DNA of 64,000 bases from Ruminococcaceae bacterium UBA1741 (GTDB taxonomy: Bacteria > Bacillota > Clostridia > Oscillospirales > Acutalibacteraceae): assembly GCA_002315685.1 (NCBI GenBank), contig DCHX01000029.1:16987-80986 (forward strand). Direction: 5' to 3'. Of the stretch, positions 44,297-52,689 are shown in pieces. A program made the translations under genes and the position numbers. The first letter of the stretch is position 1, and each line of letters opens with the position of its first letter. The notes beneath the pieces were generated by a model that did no database searches, was not told the DNA's origin, and saw only the letters and a list, made by a program, of their open reading frames with translations.

Positions 44297-45008
44297 TTCT
44301 ACCGATACCGGAAAACAGCGCTCGACAAATCAAGATGCGTATTACAGCGGATTTTTATTTGATAATTCCGCATTTGTTGTTGTTTGCGACGGTATGGGCG
44401 GTGCAAATGCCGGAAATATTGCAAGTGAAACTGCCGTTAAGGTAATTTCCGATTATGTAAATAATTCTTATAGCAATAAAATGGATAGATACTCTTTATC
44501 CAATATGCTGAAAAGTGCGGTTGTTTCGGCAAATATGAATGTTTTTGAAAAATCTCAAAATGACCCTGATTTAATTGGAATGGGAACTACTGCGGTAGTG
44601 CTTGTTGTAAGAAACGGACTTGCGATTATTTGTCATGTGGGCGATAGCCGAGTTTATCTTGTGAATGATGAGGTTACTCAAATTACCCGCGACCATTCGG
44701 TTGTTCAAACCCTTGTGGAAAGCGGAGAGCTTACTCCCGATGAGGCAAAAAATCATCCGAGAAAGAACATAATAACGAGGGCTCTCGGTGTGGAGGAAAC
44801 GGTATTTCCCGATTGTATGGAGATTCCCGTAAAAATCGGAGATACGGTTTTGGTTTGTACCGACGGTCTTTCAAACTTCATTGAAATTGATAAAATAAAG
44901 AGCATTTTTGAGGAAAACGACATTGAAAATGTTACTCAAAATTTAATTAACACTGCAAATGAAAACGGTGGCGGAGACAACATTACCGCTGTTACCGTTA
45001 CGCTTTAA
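44283..45008 (+). CDS. prpC: PP2C-type serine/threonine phosphatase PrpC/Stp
   Basis: A 241-residue metal-dependent protein phosphatase that reverses the PASTA kinase encoded next. Metal-binding motifs: STNQDAYY (about 14-21), VCDGMGGANAG (about 34-44), HVGDSRVYLV (about 118-127), the LVCTDGLSNF segment (about 186-195), and GGGDNITAV (about 226-234). GGAGG in the end of rlmN precedes ATG 44283. It is separated from the kinase gene by 17 bases, the normal prpC-prkC layout. Confidence 0.96.
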   Translation: MKIFSSTDTGKQRSTNQDAYYSGFLFDNSAFVVVCDGMGGANAGNIASETAVKVISDYVNNSYSNKMDRYSLSNMLKSAVVSANMNVFEKSQNDPDLIGMGTTAVVLVVRNGLAIICHVGDSRVYLVNDEVTQITRDHSVVQTLVESGELTPDEAKNHPRKNIITRALGVEETVFPDCMEIPVKIGDTVLVCTDGLSNFIEIDKIKSIFEENDIENVTQNLINTANENGGGDNITAVTVTL

Positions 45009-45025
45009 CGGAAAGGAAAAGTATT

Positions 45026-47023
45026 ATGGATAAGTATGTTGGAAAACGACTTGACGGACGGTATGAAATTGAAGAAATTATAGGAATCGGCGGAATGGCG
45101 GTTGTATATAAGGCTCACGATAATGTTGAAGACCGTACTGTTGCCATCAAAATCTTAAAGGACGAATTTGTTTCAAATGATGAGTTCATTCGCCGTTTTA
45201 AGAACGAATCAAAGGCTATTGCCGTTTTGTCGCATCCTAATATTGTTAAGGTACATGATGTTAGCTTCGGCGACCTTATTCAGTATATCGTTATGGAATA
45301 TATTGACGGTATTACCCTTAAAGAGTATATCGAGCATCAGGGAAGTCTTCTTTGGAAGGATGCCGTAAACTTTACAATTCAAATACTGAAAGGCTTGCAA
45401 CACGCTCACGATAAGGGTATAGTACACCGTGATGTAAAACCGCAAAATATTATGGTTTTGCGTGACGGCACCATTAAGGTTACCGACTTCGGTATAGCCC
45501 GTTTTTCGAGGAGTGAACAAAGAACTATTACCGATAAGGCAATAGGCTCGGTACATTACATCAGTCCCGAACAGGCAAAGGGCGAAAAGACTGATGAAAA
45601 GGCCGATGTTTACTCGGTAGGTGTTATGCTTTATGAAATGCTTACGGGCGAGCTTCCGTTCCAAGCCGAAAGTGCCGTTTCGGTTGCTATTATGCAGTTA
45701 CAGCGTGAGCCTAAGCTTCCTACTGAAATAAATCCTTCAATTCCGTTAGGTCTTGAACAAATTACAATGCACGCAATGCAAAAGATAACCGAGCGCCGTT
45801 ATCAATCGGCTGCCGAAATGCTTTGCGACCTTGAACAGTTTAGAAAAGACCCTGAGGCTACATTTGAGTATTCTTATTTTGTTGACGATTCTCCGACAAG
45901 ATTTGTAGGAAGCAGTGTAAGTTCATCTTCTCCTGCCTCTGCCGTTCCTATTGTTGACGAGCCGATAGAGGAAAAGAACGAAAAGAGCAACACTATCCCG
46001 ATTCTACTCGGTGTTGCTGCCGCACTTGTTGTTGTAGTGGGTATTATTCTTGCTATTTTCATTCCGAAATTACTCACGGGAACGGGTAAAGAAATTGCTT
46101 GTCCTAACTTTGTGGGAATGACTGTTGATGAGGTAAAGGAAAGCGAGTATTTTGATACCTTTAATATTGATTTCGAGTACAATGTAAATGATAAATATGA
46201 TATTGGCAAGGTTTATGAGCAGTCTGCAAAAGAGGGCAAAAAATTAAAGAAAAATGCTAATATTACCCTTACTGTAAGTATGGGTGTTACAACTGTTAAG
46301 GTGCCTGATGTTTACGGTCAAACCGAAACCTATGCTATTTCCGAGCTTAAAGCAAAAGGCTTTGCTTATAAGATTGAAACTATTGCCGATGAAAATGTTG
46401 AAGCCGGTAAGGTTGTAAGAACCGAACCTAAAAAGACAACTACCGTTAAGGAAGGTACCGAGATTACCGTTTATGTAAGCAGCGGTAAAGAGGTCAAATT
46501 AGTTGCTATTCCCGATGTTACCGGACTAAAATCCGCCGCTGCCGAAAAGGAGCTTAGAAGTGCGGGACTTATTCCTTCTTCCGAAACTCGCTCTATGACT
46601 CCTAACGATAAAGAGTATATGGCAAAGGGATATGTAATAAGCCAATCTCCTTCGGCTAATTCCGCTGAAACCACACCTGAGGGCACTGAGGTTAAGTTCT
46701 ATGTAAGCGACGGTACAATTACTCTTGATGTAAGCGTTGATTACACCGAACAGTATGTTACTACAAAGGATTTCAAGATGTCTTTGTGGGTTGACGGCTC
46801 TCCGATAGCACAAAGCGGAAGTTTAAGCTCTTCATCTACAAAGGGATATGTTTTCAAGGATGTTAAGCTTGAAGATAAGACTGTTTATGCTACCGTTAAG
46901 GTTAGCGAAGTAAACGGAAATACTACTTCTTATATTGATTATGAGGATGTAAAAATTAACGCTATGACAGGCGATGTAAAGGTTATCAAGAAGTATGATG
47001 TACCTGAAAGTTACGAGTATTGA
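45026..47023 (+). CDS. prkC: PASTA-domain serine/threonine protein kinase PrkC
   Basis: A 665-residue membrane kinase that senses cell-wall fragments and tunes growth and division. The cytoplasmic kinase domain (about 10-270) has the glycine loop GIGGMAVVY, catalytic HRDVKPQN (about 134-141) and DFGIAR; a linker leads to one membrane helix (about 322-350). Outside are three PASTA repeats, starting near ACPNFVG, VKVPDVYG and VAIPDVTG (about 355-560), then a C-terminal beta-rich domain of about 100 residues not typical of B. subtilis PrkC. GGAAAGG precedes ATG 45026. Confidence 0.96.
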   Translation: MDKYVGKRLDGRYEIEEIIGIGGMAVVYKAHDNVEDRTVAIKILKDEFVSNDEFIRRFKNESKAIAVLSHPNIVKVHDVSFGDLIQYIVMEYIDGITLKEYIEHQGSLLWKDAVNFTIQILKGLQHAHDKGIVHRDVKPQNIMVLRDGTIKVTDFGIARFSRSEQRTITDKAIGSVHYISPEQAKGEKTDEKADVYSVGVMLYEMLTGELPFQAESAVSVAIMQLQREPKLPTEINPSIPLGLEQITMHAMQKITERRYQSAAEMLCDLEQFRKDPEATFEYSYFVDDSPTRFVGSSVSSSSPASAVPIVDEPIEEKNEKSNTIPILLGVAAALVVVVGIILAIFIPKLLTGTGKEIACPNFVGMTVDEVKESEYFDTFNIDFEYNVNDKYDIGKVYEQSAKEGKKLKKNANITLTVSMGVTTVKVPDVYGQTETYAISELKAKGFAYKIETIADENVEAGKVVRTEPKKTTTVKEGTEITVYVSSGKEVKLVAIPDVTGLKSAAAEKELRSAGLIPSSETRSMTPNDKEYMAKGYVISQSPSANSAETTPEGTEVKFYVSDGTITLDVSVDYTEQYVTTKDFKMSLWVDGSPIAQSGSLSSSSTKGYVFKDVKLEDKTVYATVKVSEVNGNTTSYIDYEDVKINAMTGDVKVIKKYDVPESYEY

Positions 47024-47028
47024 GTCTT

Positions 47029-47907
47029 ATGCAAGGACTAATTGTTAAGGCGATATCGTCATTTTATTATGTATCGTGCGGCGATACTGTTTATGAATGT
47101 AAAGCAAGGGGAAATTTTCGCAAAACGGGAATTTCCCCCGTTGTCGGTGATAAGGTAGAAATTACGCTTGACGGTAAAAATTATGCGATTATTGAAAAGG
47201 TGCTTGACAGAAAAAACCTTTTACAAAGACCGCTTATTTCCAATATAGACAAGCTGATTATCGTATCGGCATATAGCTGTCCTTCGCCAGATACCTTTTT
47301 AATCGACCGATTATGCGCTTTGGCGGAGTTTTACGGCATAGAGCCTATTATCGTGTTTAATAAATGCGATACAGGCGATTTTACCGATTTGAAAAGACTT
47401 TATACTAATGTCGGATATAAAACTTTCGTGATTTCCGCAAAGGATAATATAGGAACTGATTTGCTTAAAAAAGAAATGGAAAATTCTATATGTGCTTTTG
47501 CGGGAAATTCGGGTGTCGGTAAATCGAGTATAATAAACGCAATATTCCGAGACCTTTCACTGCCGACAGGCGAGGTTAGTGTAAAGCTCGGCAGGGGAAG
47601 GCATACTACAAGGCATACCGAACTGTATAAAAACGATATCGGCGGATATATTGCCGACACACCTGGTTTTTCTTCCTTTGATACCGCTATACCGAGTTAT
47701 GAGTTTAAGTTGAATTTAAGCGACTTTTTTCCCGAATTCGGCGAATATAAAAATAATTGCAAATTTACCTCCTGCACACATACCTGCGAAAAAGGGTGCG
47801 GTGTTGTCAAGGCTTTGAATGACGGAAAAATAGAAAAGACTCGCCACGAGGCTTATGTTGCGTTGTTTAACGAACTAAAAGACATTAAAGAGTGGAATTT
47901 GAAATAA
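47029..47907 (+). CDS. rsgA: Ribosome small-subunit GTPase RsgA
   Basis: A 292-residue circularly permuted GTPase that checks late 30S assembly. The OB domain (about 1-65) precedes the GTPase, in which the G4 motif FNKCD (about 108-112) comes before G1 GNSGVGKSS (about 157-165) and G3 DTPGF; the C-terminal zinc site is in CKFTSCTHTCEKGCGV (about 241-256). I chose ATG 47029 over the overlapping TTG 47020. It directly follows prkC, as in most Firmicutes; the usual next genes (rpe, thiN) are missing and mntP follows. Confidence 0.95.
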   Translation: MQGLIVKAISSFYYVSCGDTVYECKARGNFRKTGISPVVGDKVEITLDGKNYAIIEKVLDRKNLLQRPLISNIDKLIIVSAYSCPSPDTFLIDRLCALAEFYGIEPIIVFNKCDTGDFTDLKRLYTNVGYKTFVISAKDNIGTDLLKKEMENSICAFAGNSGVGKSSIINAIFRDLSLPTGEVSVKLGRGRHTTRHTELYKNDIGGYIADTPGFSSFDTAIPSYEFKLNLSDFFPEFGEYKNNCKFTSCTHTCEKGCGVVKALNDGKIEKTRHEAYVALFNELKDIKEWNLK

Positions 47908-47921
47908 TAGGGGTTATTTAG

Positions 47922-48485
47922 ATGGGATTTGTTGAACTTTTGCTTATTGGTATAGGTCTTGCGATGGACGCTTTTGCCGTTTCGGTTTGTAAGGGACTTA
48001 AAATGCCGAAACTAAAAGCTAACGATATGTTCTTTATTGCTTTGTTTTTCGGCGGTTTTCAAGCTATTATGCCACTAATTGGCTACTTTTTAGGTCAAAG
48101 ATTTGAAAAGTATATTACGAGTATTGACCATTGGATAGCATTTGCTTTACTTGCGTTTATCGGCGGAAAAATGATTTATGAATCATTTGGAAAAGATGAT
48201 GATGACGACAAAGAGTATAAATTTGACTTTAAGGAGCTTTTTATATTAGCGGTTGCAACAAGCATTGATGCTTTGGCGGTCGGTATTACCTTCGCTTTCT
48301 TAAAGGTTGATATTATTCTTGCAATAGTAATAATCGGTGTTGTTACATTTGTGATTTCGGCTATCGGTGTACTTATAGGCCATAAATTCGGCGCCGTTTA
48401 TAAAAATAAAGCCGAATTCGTCGGAGGACTTATATTGGTGCTTATCGGACTTAAAATTCTTTTAGAAGGTCTTTCGATAATTTAA
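47922..48485 (+). CDS. mntP: Manganese efflux pump MntP
   Basis: A 187-residue membrane protein with six helices that exports Mn2+. The duplicated motif is visible: GIGLAMDAFAVSVCKG (about 11-26) and its second copy ATSIDALAVGITFAF (about 109-123), each with the conserved Asp. A charged loop (DDDDDKEYKFD, about 92-102) joins the halves. GGGGTT lies before ATG 47922. MntP genes are often preceded by a manganese riboswitch (yybP-ykoY), but only 14 bases separate it from rsgA, so none can fit. Confidence 0.93.
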   Translation: MGFVELLLIGIGLAMDAFAVSVCKGLKMPKLKANDMFFIALFFGGFQAIMPLIGYFLGQRFEKYITSIDHWIAFALLAFIGGKMIYESFGKDDDDDKEYKFDFKELFILAVATSIDALAVGITFAFLKVDIILAIVIIGVVTFVISAIGVLIGHKFGAVYKNKAEFVGGLILVLIGLKILLEGLSII

Positions 48486-48490
48486 TTCTA

Positions 48491-49933
48491 ATGGTTAAAA
48501 GAAGCTTATTATTTACGGCTGTTTCATTTTGCTTTATAATAACGGCTTATAAATTTTTCGGCTTGTACACTTTGCTTGCCTTAATATTTCTTGCTTGCGG
48601 TACAACATTTTTAGTGTTCAAAAGGGTTAGAAACGCAATACTATCCACGCTTATTTTGTTGCTTTTATTTGCAAGTGTTTTTTCGGTAAACAATAAAATT
48701 CAAAACAGTAATGAGAATGCGGGAAAAGAATATACCCTTAACTTAACCGTTTGTTCGGATTCTTCAAGGTCTTCAAACTCCTCTTTTGTAACGGTTAAAA
48801 GCGAAAACAACAACGGCTTTTACAACGGTCTTAAATACAATCTTTATTTTAAGACTTCCGACCTTAAATGCGGAGATAAAATCAAGGCAAATGTATTCTT
48901 TTTTGATAACGATAATAAAGAACTGTTTGATTATTCGCTTTCAAAGCAAATTTACGGCAATATGTGGCTTAAATCCTATGACAAAACAGATGACAAAAGC
49001 ATTTTTTATTATTCGCTCGGTAAAATTCGTTTGGGAATAAAAAATGTTTTCAAAAATGTTTTAGACAAAGATACATATAACACGCTTATTGCCATACTTT
49101 TAGGGGATAAGGGAAACCTCGATGATACATTTTCTCTTAATGTTAAAAAATCGGGTGTAAGTCATATTATGGTGGTGTCGGGACTGCACCTATCAATAAT
49201 TATCGGATTTTTGTTTTTTATTATTGACCGACTGATAAAAAATAGGTTTGTAGGATTTTTTATTTCCGTAATTGCGGTTTCGCTTTTGTGTGCGATTTGC
49301 GGATTTACGCCGTCTATTATCCGCGCGGGACTAATGTATCTTTTGTTTGCGGTAGCACCTCTTTTTAACCGTGATGCCGATATATTAAACACATTAGGCG
49401 GTGCGGTAACATTCATTCTTTTAGACGAACCGCTTTTGCTTTTTAACATTTCGTTTCAGTTATCGGTGATAGCCGTCTTTGCGGTGCTTTATGTTTCGCC
49501 GTTTTACTGCGAGTTTATTTTAGAAAAACTGAAAATAAAAAGCCGTGCGTTAATAGTGATTTTACCTATTGTAATAGTATCGTTGTTAGCCGAAATCTTT
49601 ACAATGCCAATTATAGTTTACAGATTTAGGTTTATTTCACTTGTTTCTCCTATTACAAATGTTTTAATATCCTTTCCCGTAACACTCGTTTTGGTGTTTA
49701 GCGTTATTGCCGTAATATTCAGCTTTTCTACCGCTATAATATATCCCGTTTTGAAGCTGATAAATTTTATATTAAAGTATGTAAATTTTGTGATTAACAC
49801 ATTAGGCGGACTTACATATTCGGCGGTAACAGCACCATTTTATATGATTTTCGTTTCGCTTTTGTTTAGCGTGTTTTTAATTTTATTTATGTATTTTTAT
49901 AAAAAAGGAGTTGAAAAAAGTGCCCGTGAATGA
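48491..49933 (+). CDS. comEC: ComEC/Rec2 channel protein lacking the C-terminal hydrolase domain
   Basis: A 480-residue membrane protein. An N-terminal DUF4131-like region with membrane helices and an extracellular OB-like part (about 1-190) is followed by the competence domain (about 195-450): KKSGVSHIMVVSGLHLSIII and CGFTPSIIRAGLMYLL are its hallmarks. Full ComEC proteins, about 700-800 residues, end in a metallo-beta-lactamase domain; this one stops after the channel helices and the next gene (holA) starts at once in another frame, so it is not a frameshift. A separate protein of that domain type is encoded at 14801. It would import single-stranded DNA; with comF, a DNA-uptake role is plausible. 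Confidence 0.88.
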   Translation: MVKRSLLFTAVSFCFIITAYKFFGLYTLLALIFLACGTTFLVFKRVRNAILSTLILLLLFASVFSVNNKIQNSNENAGKEYTLNLTVCSDSSRSSNSSFVTVKSENNNGFYNGLKYNLYFKTSDLKCGDKIKANVFFFDNDNKELFDYSLSKQIYGNMWLKSYDKTDDKSIFYYSLGKIRLGIKNVFKNVLDKDTYNTLIAILLGDKGNLDDTFSLNVKKSGVSHIMVVSGLHLSIIIGFLFFIIDRLIKNRFVGFFISVIAVSLLCAICGFTPSIIRAGLMYLLFAVAPLFNRDADILNTLGGAVTFILLDEPLLLFNISFQLSVIAVFAVLYVSPFYCEFILEKLKIKSRALIVILPIVIVSLLAEIFTMPIIVYRFRFISLVSPITNVLISFPVTLVLVFSVIAVIFSFSTAIIYPVLKLINFILKYVNFVINTLGGLTYSAVTAPFYMIFVSLLFSVFLILFMYFYKKGVEKSARE

Positions 49934-50963
49934 AGAAAGTCTGCAAAACGACATCAGAAAAAAACAACTTTCAAATGTTTATATGCTTTACGGTAATGAC
50001 TTGTATCTTAAAAAACATTATCTTGATAAGCTGAGCGATATGGCATATTCGGGCGACCCGTTTTTCAATCTCCAAAGATTTGAAAGCGGTAGCGATTTGC
50101 AGGAGGTTTACGATGCCGTAAAGCAATATCCTATGATGGCTGATTCGAAGTGCGTTGTGCTTGATAACTATGATTTTTCAAAGTCGGACAAAAAAGATTT
50201 TGAAAAGCTTTGTACCGTTATTTCCGAGGTTGAAAGCGGTTGTGTTTTTATATTGAAATTTGATACGGTTGATGTCGATTACAAAAAGGATTCTAAATCG
50301 AAAAAGCTTATAGATACCGTTGAAAAGGCGGGAGGTAAAGCGGTTTGTCTTGACCATAGAGCCGTTCCCGTACTTGCAAAAATGCTTGCTAAAAGTGCGG
50401 TTAAACACGGTTGTAATTTAAGCGATACCGATGCCCGTTATATGATAAATATGGTTGGCGAGGACCTAAATGTTTTGAGCAACGAACTTCAAAAGTTGTG
50501 TTTTTTCTGCGGTAGCGGTGATATTACAAAAGAAGTTATTGATAAGATTTGCATTAAAAATATCGACTCGTCCTTTTATGACTTTGTTGCGATGATAGTT
50601 GCGGGGAATGTTTCGGGTGCTTTGTCTATTCTTGACGATATGTTCTTTATGAGAATAGAGCCTTTTGTTATTCTTTCTTCGGTATCTTCGGTTTATATTG
50701 ATATGTACCGTGTTTATGAGGGCAACAAAGCACAGGTAAAGCGTGGGGATATTGCCAAAGATTTTGATTATAAATCAAGAGCGTTTGTACTTGATAAGGC
50801 ATCAAATAATCTTAAAAAATTTGATTTTGATAAGTTGAATAAAAGCTTCGAGTGTTTGCTTTCTACCGATTACGCGCTTAAAAGCTTCGGTGCCGACGCC
50901 CGTCAAAAGCTTGAAGAAATGACCGTAAAGCTCACCCTTATTCTTTGGGGTGATACGGCGTGA
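49920..50963 (+). CDS. holA: DNA polymerase III delta subunit
   Basis: A 347-residue clamp-loader subunit that opens the beta sliding clamp. It shows the HolA pattern: NVYMLYGNDLYLKKHYLDKL at the N-terminus, LDNYDFSKSDKKDFEKL, then a helical middle with DARYMINMVGEDLNVLSNELQKL and the C-terminal collar helices. The start GTG 49920 has AAAGGAG nine bases upstream; TTG 49911 is too close to that site. It overlaps the comEC end by 14 bases, the standard Firmicutes comEC-holA order. Confidence 0.93.
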   Translation: MPVNEESLQNDIRKKQLSNVYMLYGNDLYLKKHYLDKLSDMAYSGDPFFNLQRFESGSDLQEVYDAVKQYPMMADSKCVVLDNYDFSKSDKKDFEKLCTVISEVESGCVFILKFDTVDVDYKKDSKSKKLIDTVEKAGGKAVCLDHRAVPVLAKMLAKSAVKHGCNLSDTDARYMINMVGEDLNVLSNELQKLCFFCGSGDITKEVIDKICIKNIDSSFYDFVAMIVAGNVSGALSILDDMFFMRIEPFVILSSVSSVYIDMYRVYEGNKAQVKRGDIAKDFDYKSRAFVLDKASNNLKKFDFDKLNKSFECLLSTDYALKSFGADARQKLEEMTVKLTLILWGDTA

Positions 50964-51556
50964 TAAAGCTAAACGAAGCGGTAATAGTTGAAGGTAAATA
51001 CGATAAAATCACAATAAGCAATATTATTGATGCTACAATTATCGTTACAAACGGATTTTCGGTTTTTAAGGATAAAGAAAAAAGAAAGCTTATCTCACTC
51101 CTTGCAAAAACAAAGGGAATTATTATTATGACCGATTCCGACAGTGCGGGAATGATGATAAGGTCGTTTGTAAAGAAAATTTGCGGTGATGCTAAAATAA
51201 CAAATGTGTATATACCTCAAATTCTCGGAAAAGAAAAGAGAAAAACCGTTTCTTCAAAAGAGGGATATTTAGGTGTAGAGGGTATGAAAGAGGAAGTAAT
51301 ACTTGAAGCACTTAAAAAAAGCGGTGTTTGCGGTAGCGTGGGAGAGAAAAGTAAATTAGTTACAAAGCGAGACCTTTTTATGTACGGACTTTCGGGCGGT
51401 GATAACAGTGCAAAGCTTCGTCAGGAGTTTTGTATAGCTTCATCTCTTCCGAAGGGAATGTCCTCGGTTGCATTTTTAGATGCTGTAAATGCAATTTATG
51501 AATATGACGAATTTATAAGGGTGGTAGAAAAATGGCAAGATACGGACAAAAAATAA
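50960..51556 (+). CDS. rnmV: Ribonuclease M5-like Toprim protein
   Basis: A 198-residue protein with a Toprim domain (about 1-100: VEGKYDK at 9-15 and the metal-binding DSDSAG near 58-63) and a C-terminal DUF4093-type part (about 110-190). In Firmicutes RNase M5 makes the mature ends of 5S rRNA. The segment with PQ(I)LGKEKRK is typical. GTG 50960 overlaps the holA stop as GTGA, and the end of the gene overlaps the WYL regulator by 25 bases, so the three are tightly coupled. Confidence 0.9.
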   Translation: MIKLNEAVIVEGKYDKITISNIIDATIIVTNGFSVFKDKEKRKLISLLAKTKGIIIMTDSDSAGMMIRSFVKKICGDAKITNVYIPQILGKEKRKTVSSKEGYLGVEGMKEEVILEALKKSGVCGSVGEKSKLVTKRDLFMYGLSGGDNSAKLRQEFCIASSLPKGMSSVAFLDAVNAIYEYDEFIRVVEKWQDTDKK

Positions 51557-52527
51557 AGCTTTTATGTATTATTGATATTTTGAAAGAATATACCGACGAA
51601 GACCATCCGATACCTGCTAATGAAATATGCGATAAGTTGTTTGAAAGAGGCGTTACCGCCGAAAGAAAAGCAATTTATGACGATATTGAGCAACTGATAG
51701 ACTATGGCTTCGATATTATTAAAACCCGTATGCCGAAAGCCGGTTTTTTCTTGGCTTCCCGTGAGTTTGAAACACCCGAAATATATCTTCTTTGCGATGC
51801 CGTCAGAACCGCTAAATTTATTACCGCCAAAAAATCCCGTGAGCTTGTTTCAAAGCTTCAAAAAATGTTAAGCGTTAATCAAATGGCGGGGATAGAAAGC
51901 GGGATATATATTGATTCCGAATCCAAATGTGCAAATGAAGAAATTTTTTATAATATCGACTCTATTTCCCGTGCCATAAAGGAAAAGAAAAAAATTACTT
52001 TTAGATACGGCGTAAGGCAGTTGTCCGAAAACCGAGAAATAGTTACCGTATATAGGGAAAGAAAAATAAGCCCCTATGCACAAACTTGGCAGGACGACCA
52101 TTACTATCTAATAGGCAACTACGACAAGTATGACAATCTTGCACATTTCAGGATTGACCGTATCCGTTCGGTTGAGGTAACAAGCGAAAACGCAAGACCT
52201 TTTAGTGAGGTCAGCCCTTATACCGATAGCTTTGATGTTGCGGATTATACGAAGCGACTTTTTAATATGTACGGCGGAAAAATCGAGGAAATAGATTTTC
52301 GTTGTGAAAAGGGTTTGCTCGAACAGGTTGCCGATAGATTCGGCGAAAAAATATTTATAAGGAATATTACAGACACCCATTTCAGCTTTACGACAAAAGC
52401 GGTTGTAAGCGATGCGTTTGTATCATTCGTTATGAATTTCGGGGATAGAATAGAGGTTCAAAAACCGCAATATATCCGTGATATGATTAAAGAAAAAACC
52501 GAAAAAATAAACAAACTATACGAATGA
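51532..52527 (+). CDS. WYL-domain transcriptional regulator with DeoR-like HTH
   Basis: A 331-residue regulator. A winged helix-turn-helix occupies about residues 8-65 (ANEICDKLFERGVTAERKAIYDDIEQL), the WYL domain lies at about 140-225 (ITFRYG, with WQDDHYYLIGNYDKYDNLAHFRIDRI), and a WCX-type C-terminal domain follows (about 235-320). WYL domains often bind nucleic acid or small ligands and control DNA-damage or defence genes; here the neighbours (holA, rnmV) suggest a link to replication or stress. Start ATG 51532 lies in the end of rnmV with GGGTGG upstream. A structured 3' region with a terminator follows. Confidence 0.9.
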   Translation: MARYGQKIKLLCIIDILKEYTDEDHPIPANEICDKLFERGVTAERKAIYDDIEQLIDYGFDIIKTRMPKAGFFLASREFETPEIYLLCDAVRTAKFITAKKSRELVSKLQKMLSVNQMAGIESGIYIDSESKCANEEIFYNIDSISRAIKEKKKITFRYGVRQLSENREIVTVYRERKISPYAQTWQDDHYYLIGNYDKYDNLAHFRIDRIRSVEVTSENARPFSEVSPYTDSFDVADYTKRLFNMYGGKIEEIDFRCEKGLLEQVADRFGEKIFIRNITDTHFSFTTKAVVSDAFVSFVMNFGDRIEVQKPQYIRDMIKEKTEKINKLYE

Positions 52528-52553
52528 TATTGAGGAACAAAGAATACAAAAAA

Positions 52554-52642
52554 CTCCCTTAGGGGAAAGCCTATGAAGGTGCTGCGGTTAGCAGACCTTT
52601 CGCCGAGCTTTGAGGCTCGGTCGGCATTAAACCCTAAGGGAG
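52554..52642 (+). other. Three-way-junction structured element of unknown class
   Basis: An 11-base perfect closing stem, CTCCCTTAGGG (52554-52564) with CCCTAAGGGAG (52632-52642), encloses two hairpins: AAGGT-bulge-CTGC with GCAGACCTT (52576-52599) and CCGAGC with GCTCGG (52603-52620). It lies between the WYL gene and the 3' end of lysC. On the minus strand the outer stem is followed by six T residues (52553-52548), so it may end the lysC transcript; on the plus strand it precedes a second terminator. It matches no RNA family I recognise and could be a small RNA, a 3' UTR structure, or a palindromic repeat. Confidence 0.55.
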
Positions 52643-52649
52643 CAGTGTG

Positions 52650-52681
52650 AACTACCGGTACGGCCGGTAGTTTTATTTTTT
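52650..52681 (+). terminator. Terminator after the WYL gene and structured element
   Basis: AACTACCGG (52650-52658) pairs with CCGGTAGTT (52664-52672) and a T-rich run reaches 52681. T-tract only on the plus side. Confidence 0.88.
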
Positions 52682-52689
52682 GGTGTTTA

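Noticed and set aside
47908..47921. Manganese (yybP-ykoY) riboswitch before mntP
   Set aside because: Only 14 bases lie between rsgA and mntP, far too few for the aptamer.
49911..49933. comEC ended early by a frameshift
   Set aside because: The sequence after the stop encodes holA from its first residues; no hydrolase-domain remnant is present in any frame, so the short form is real.
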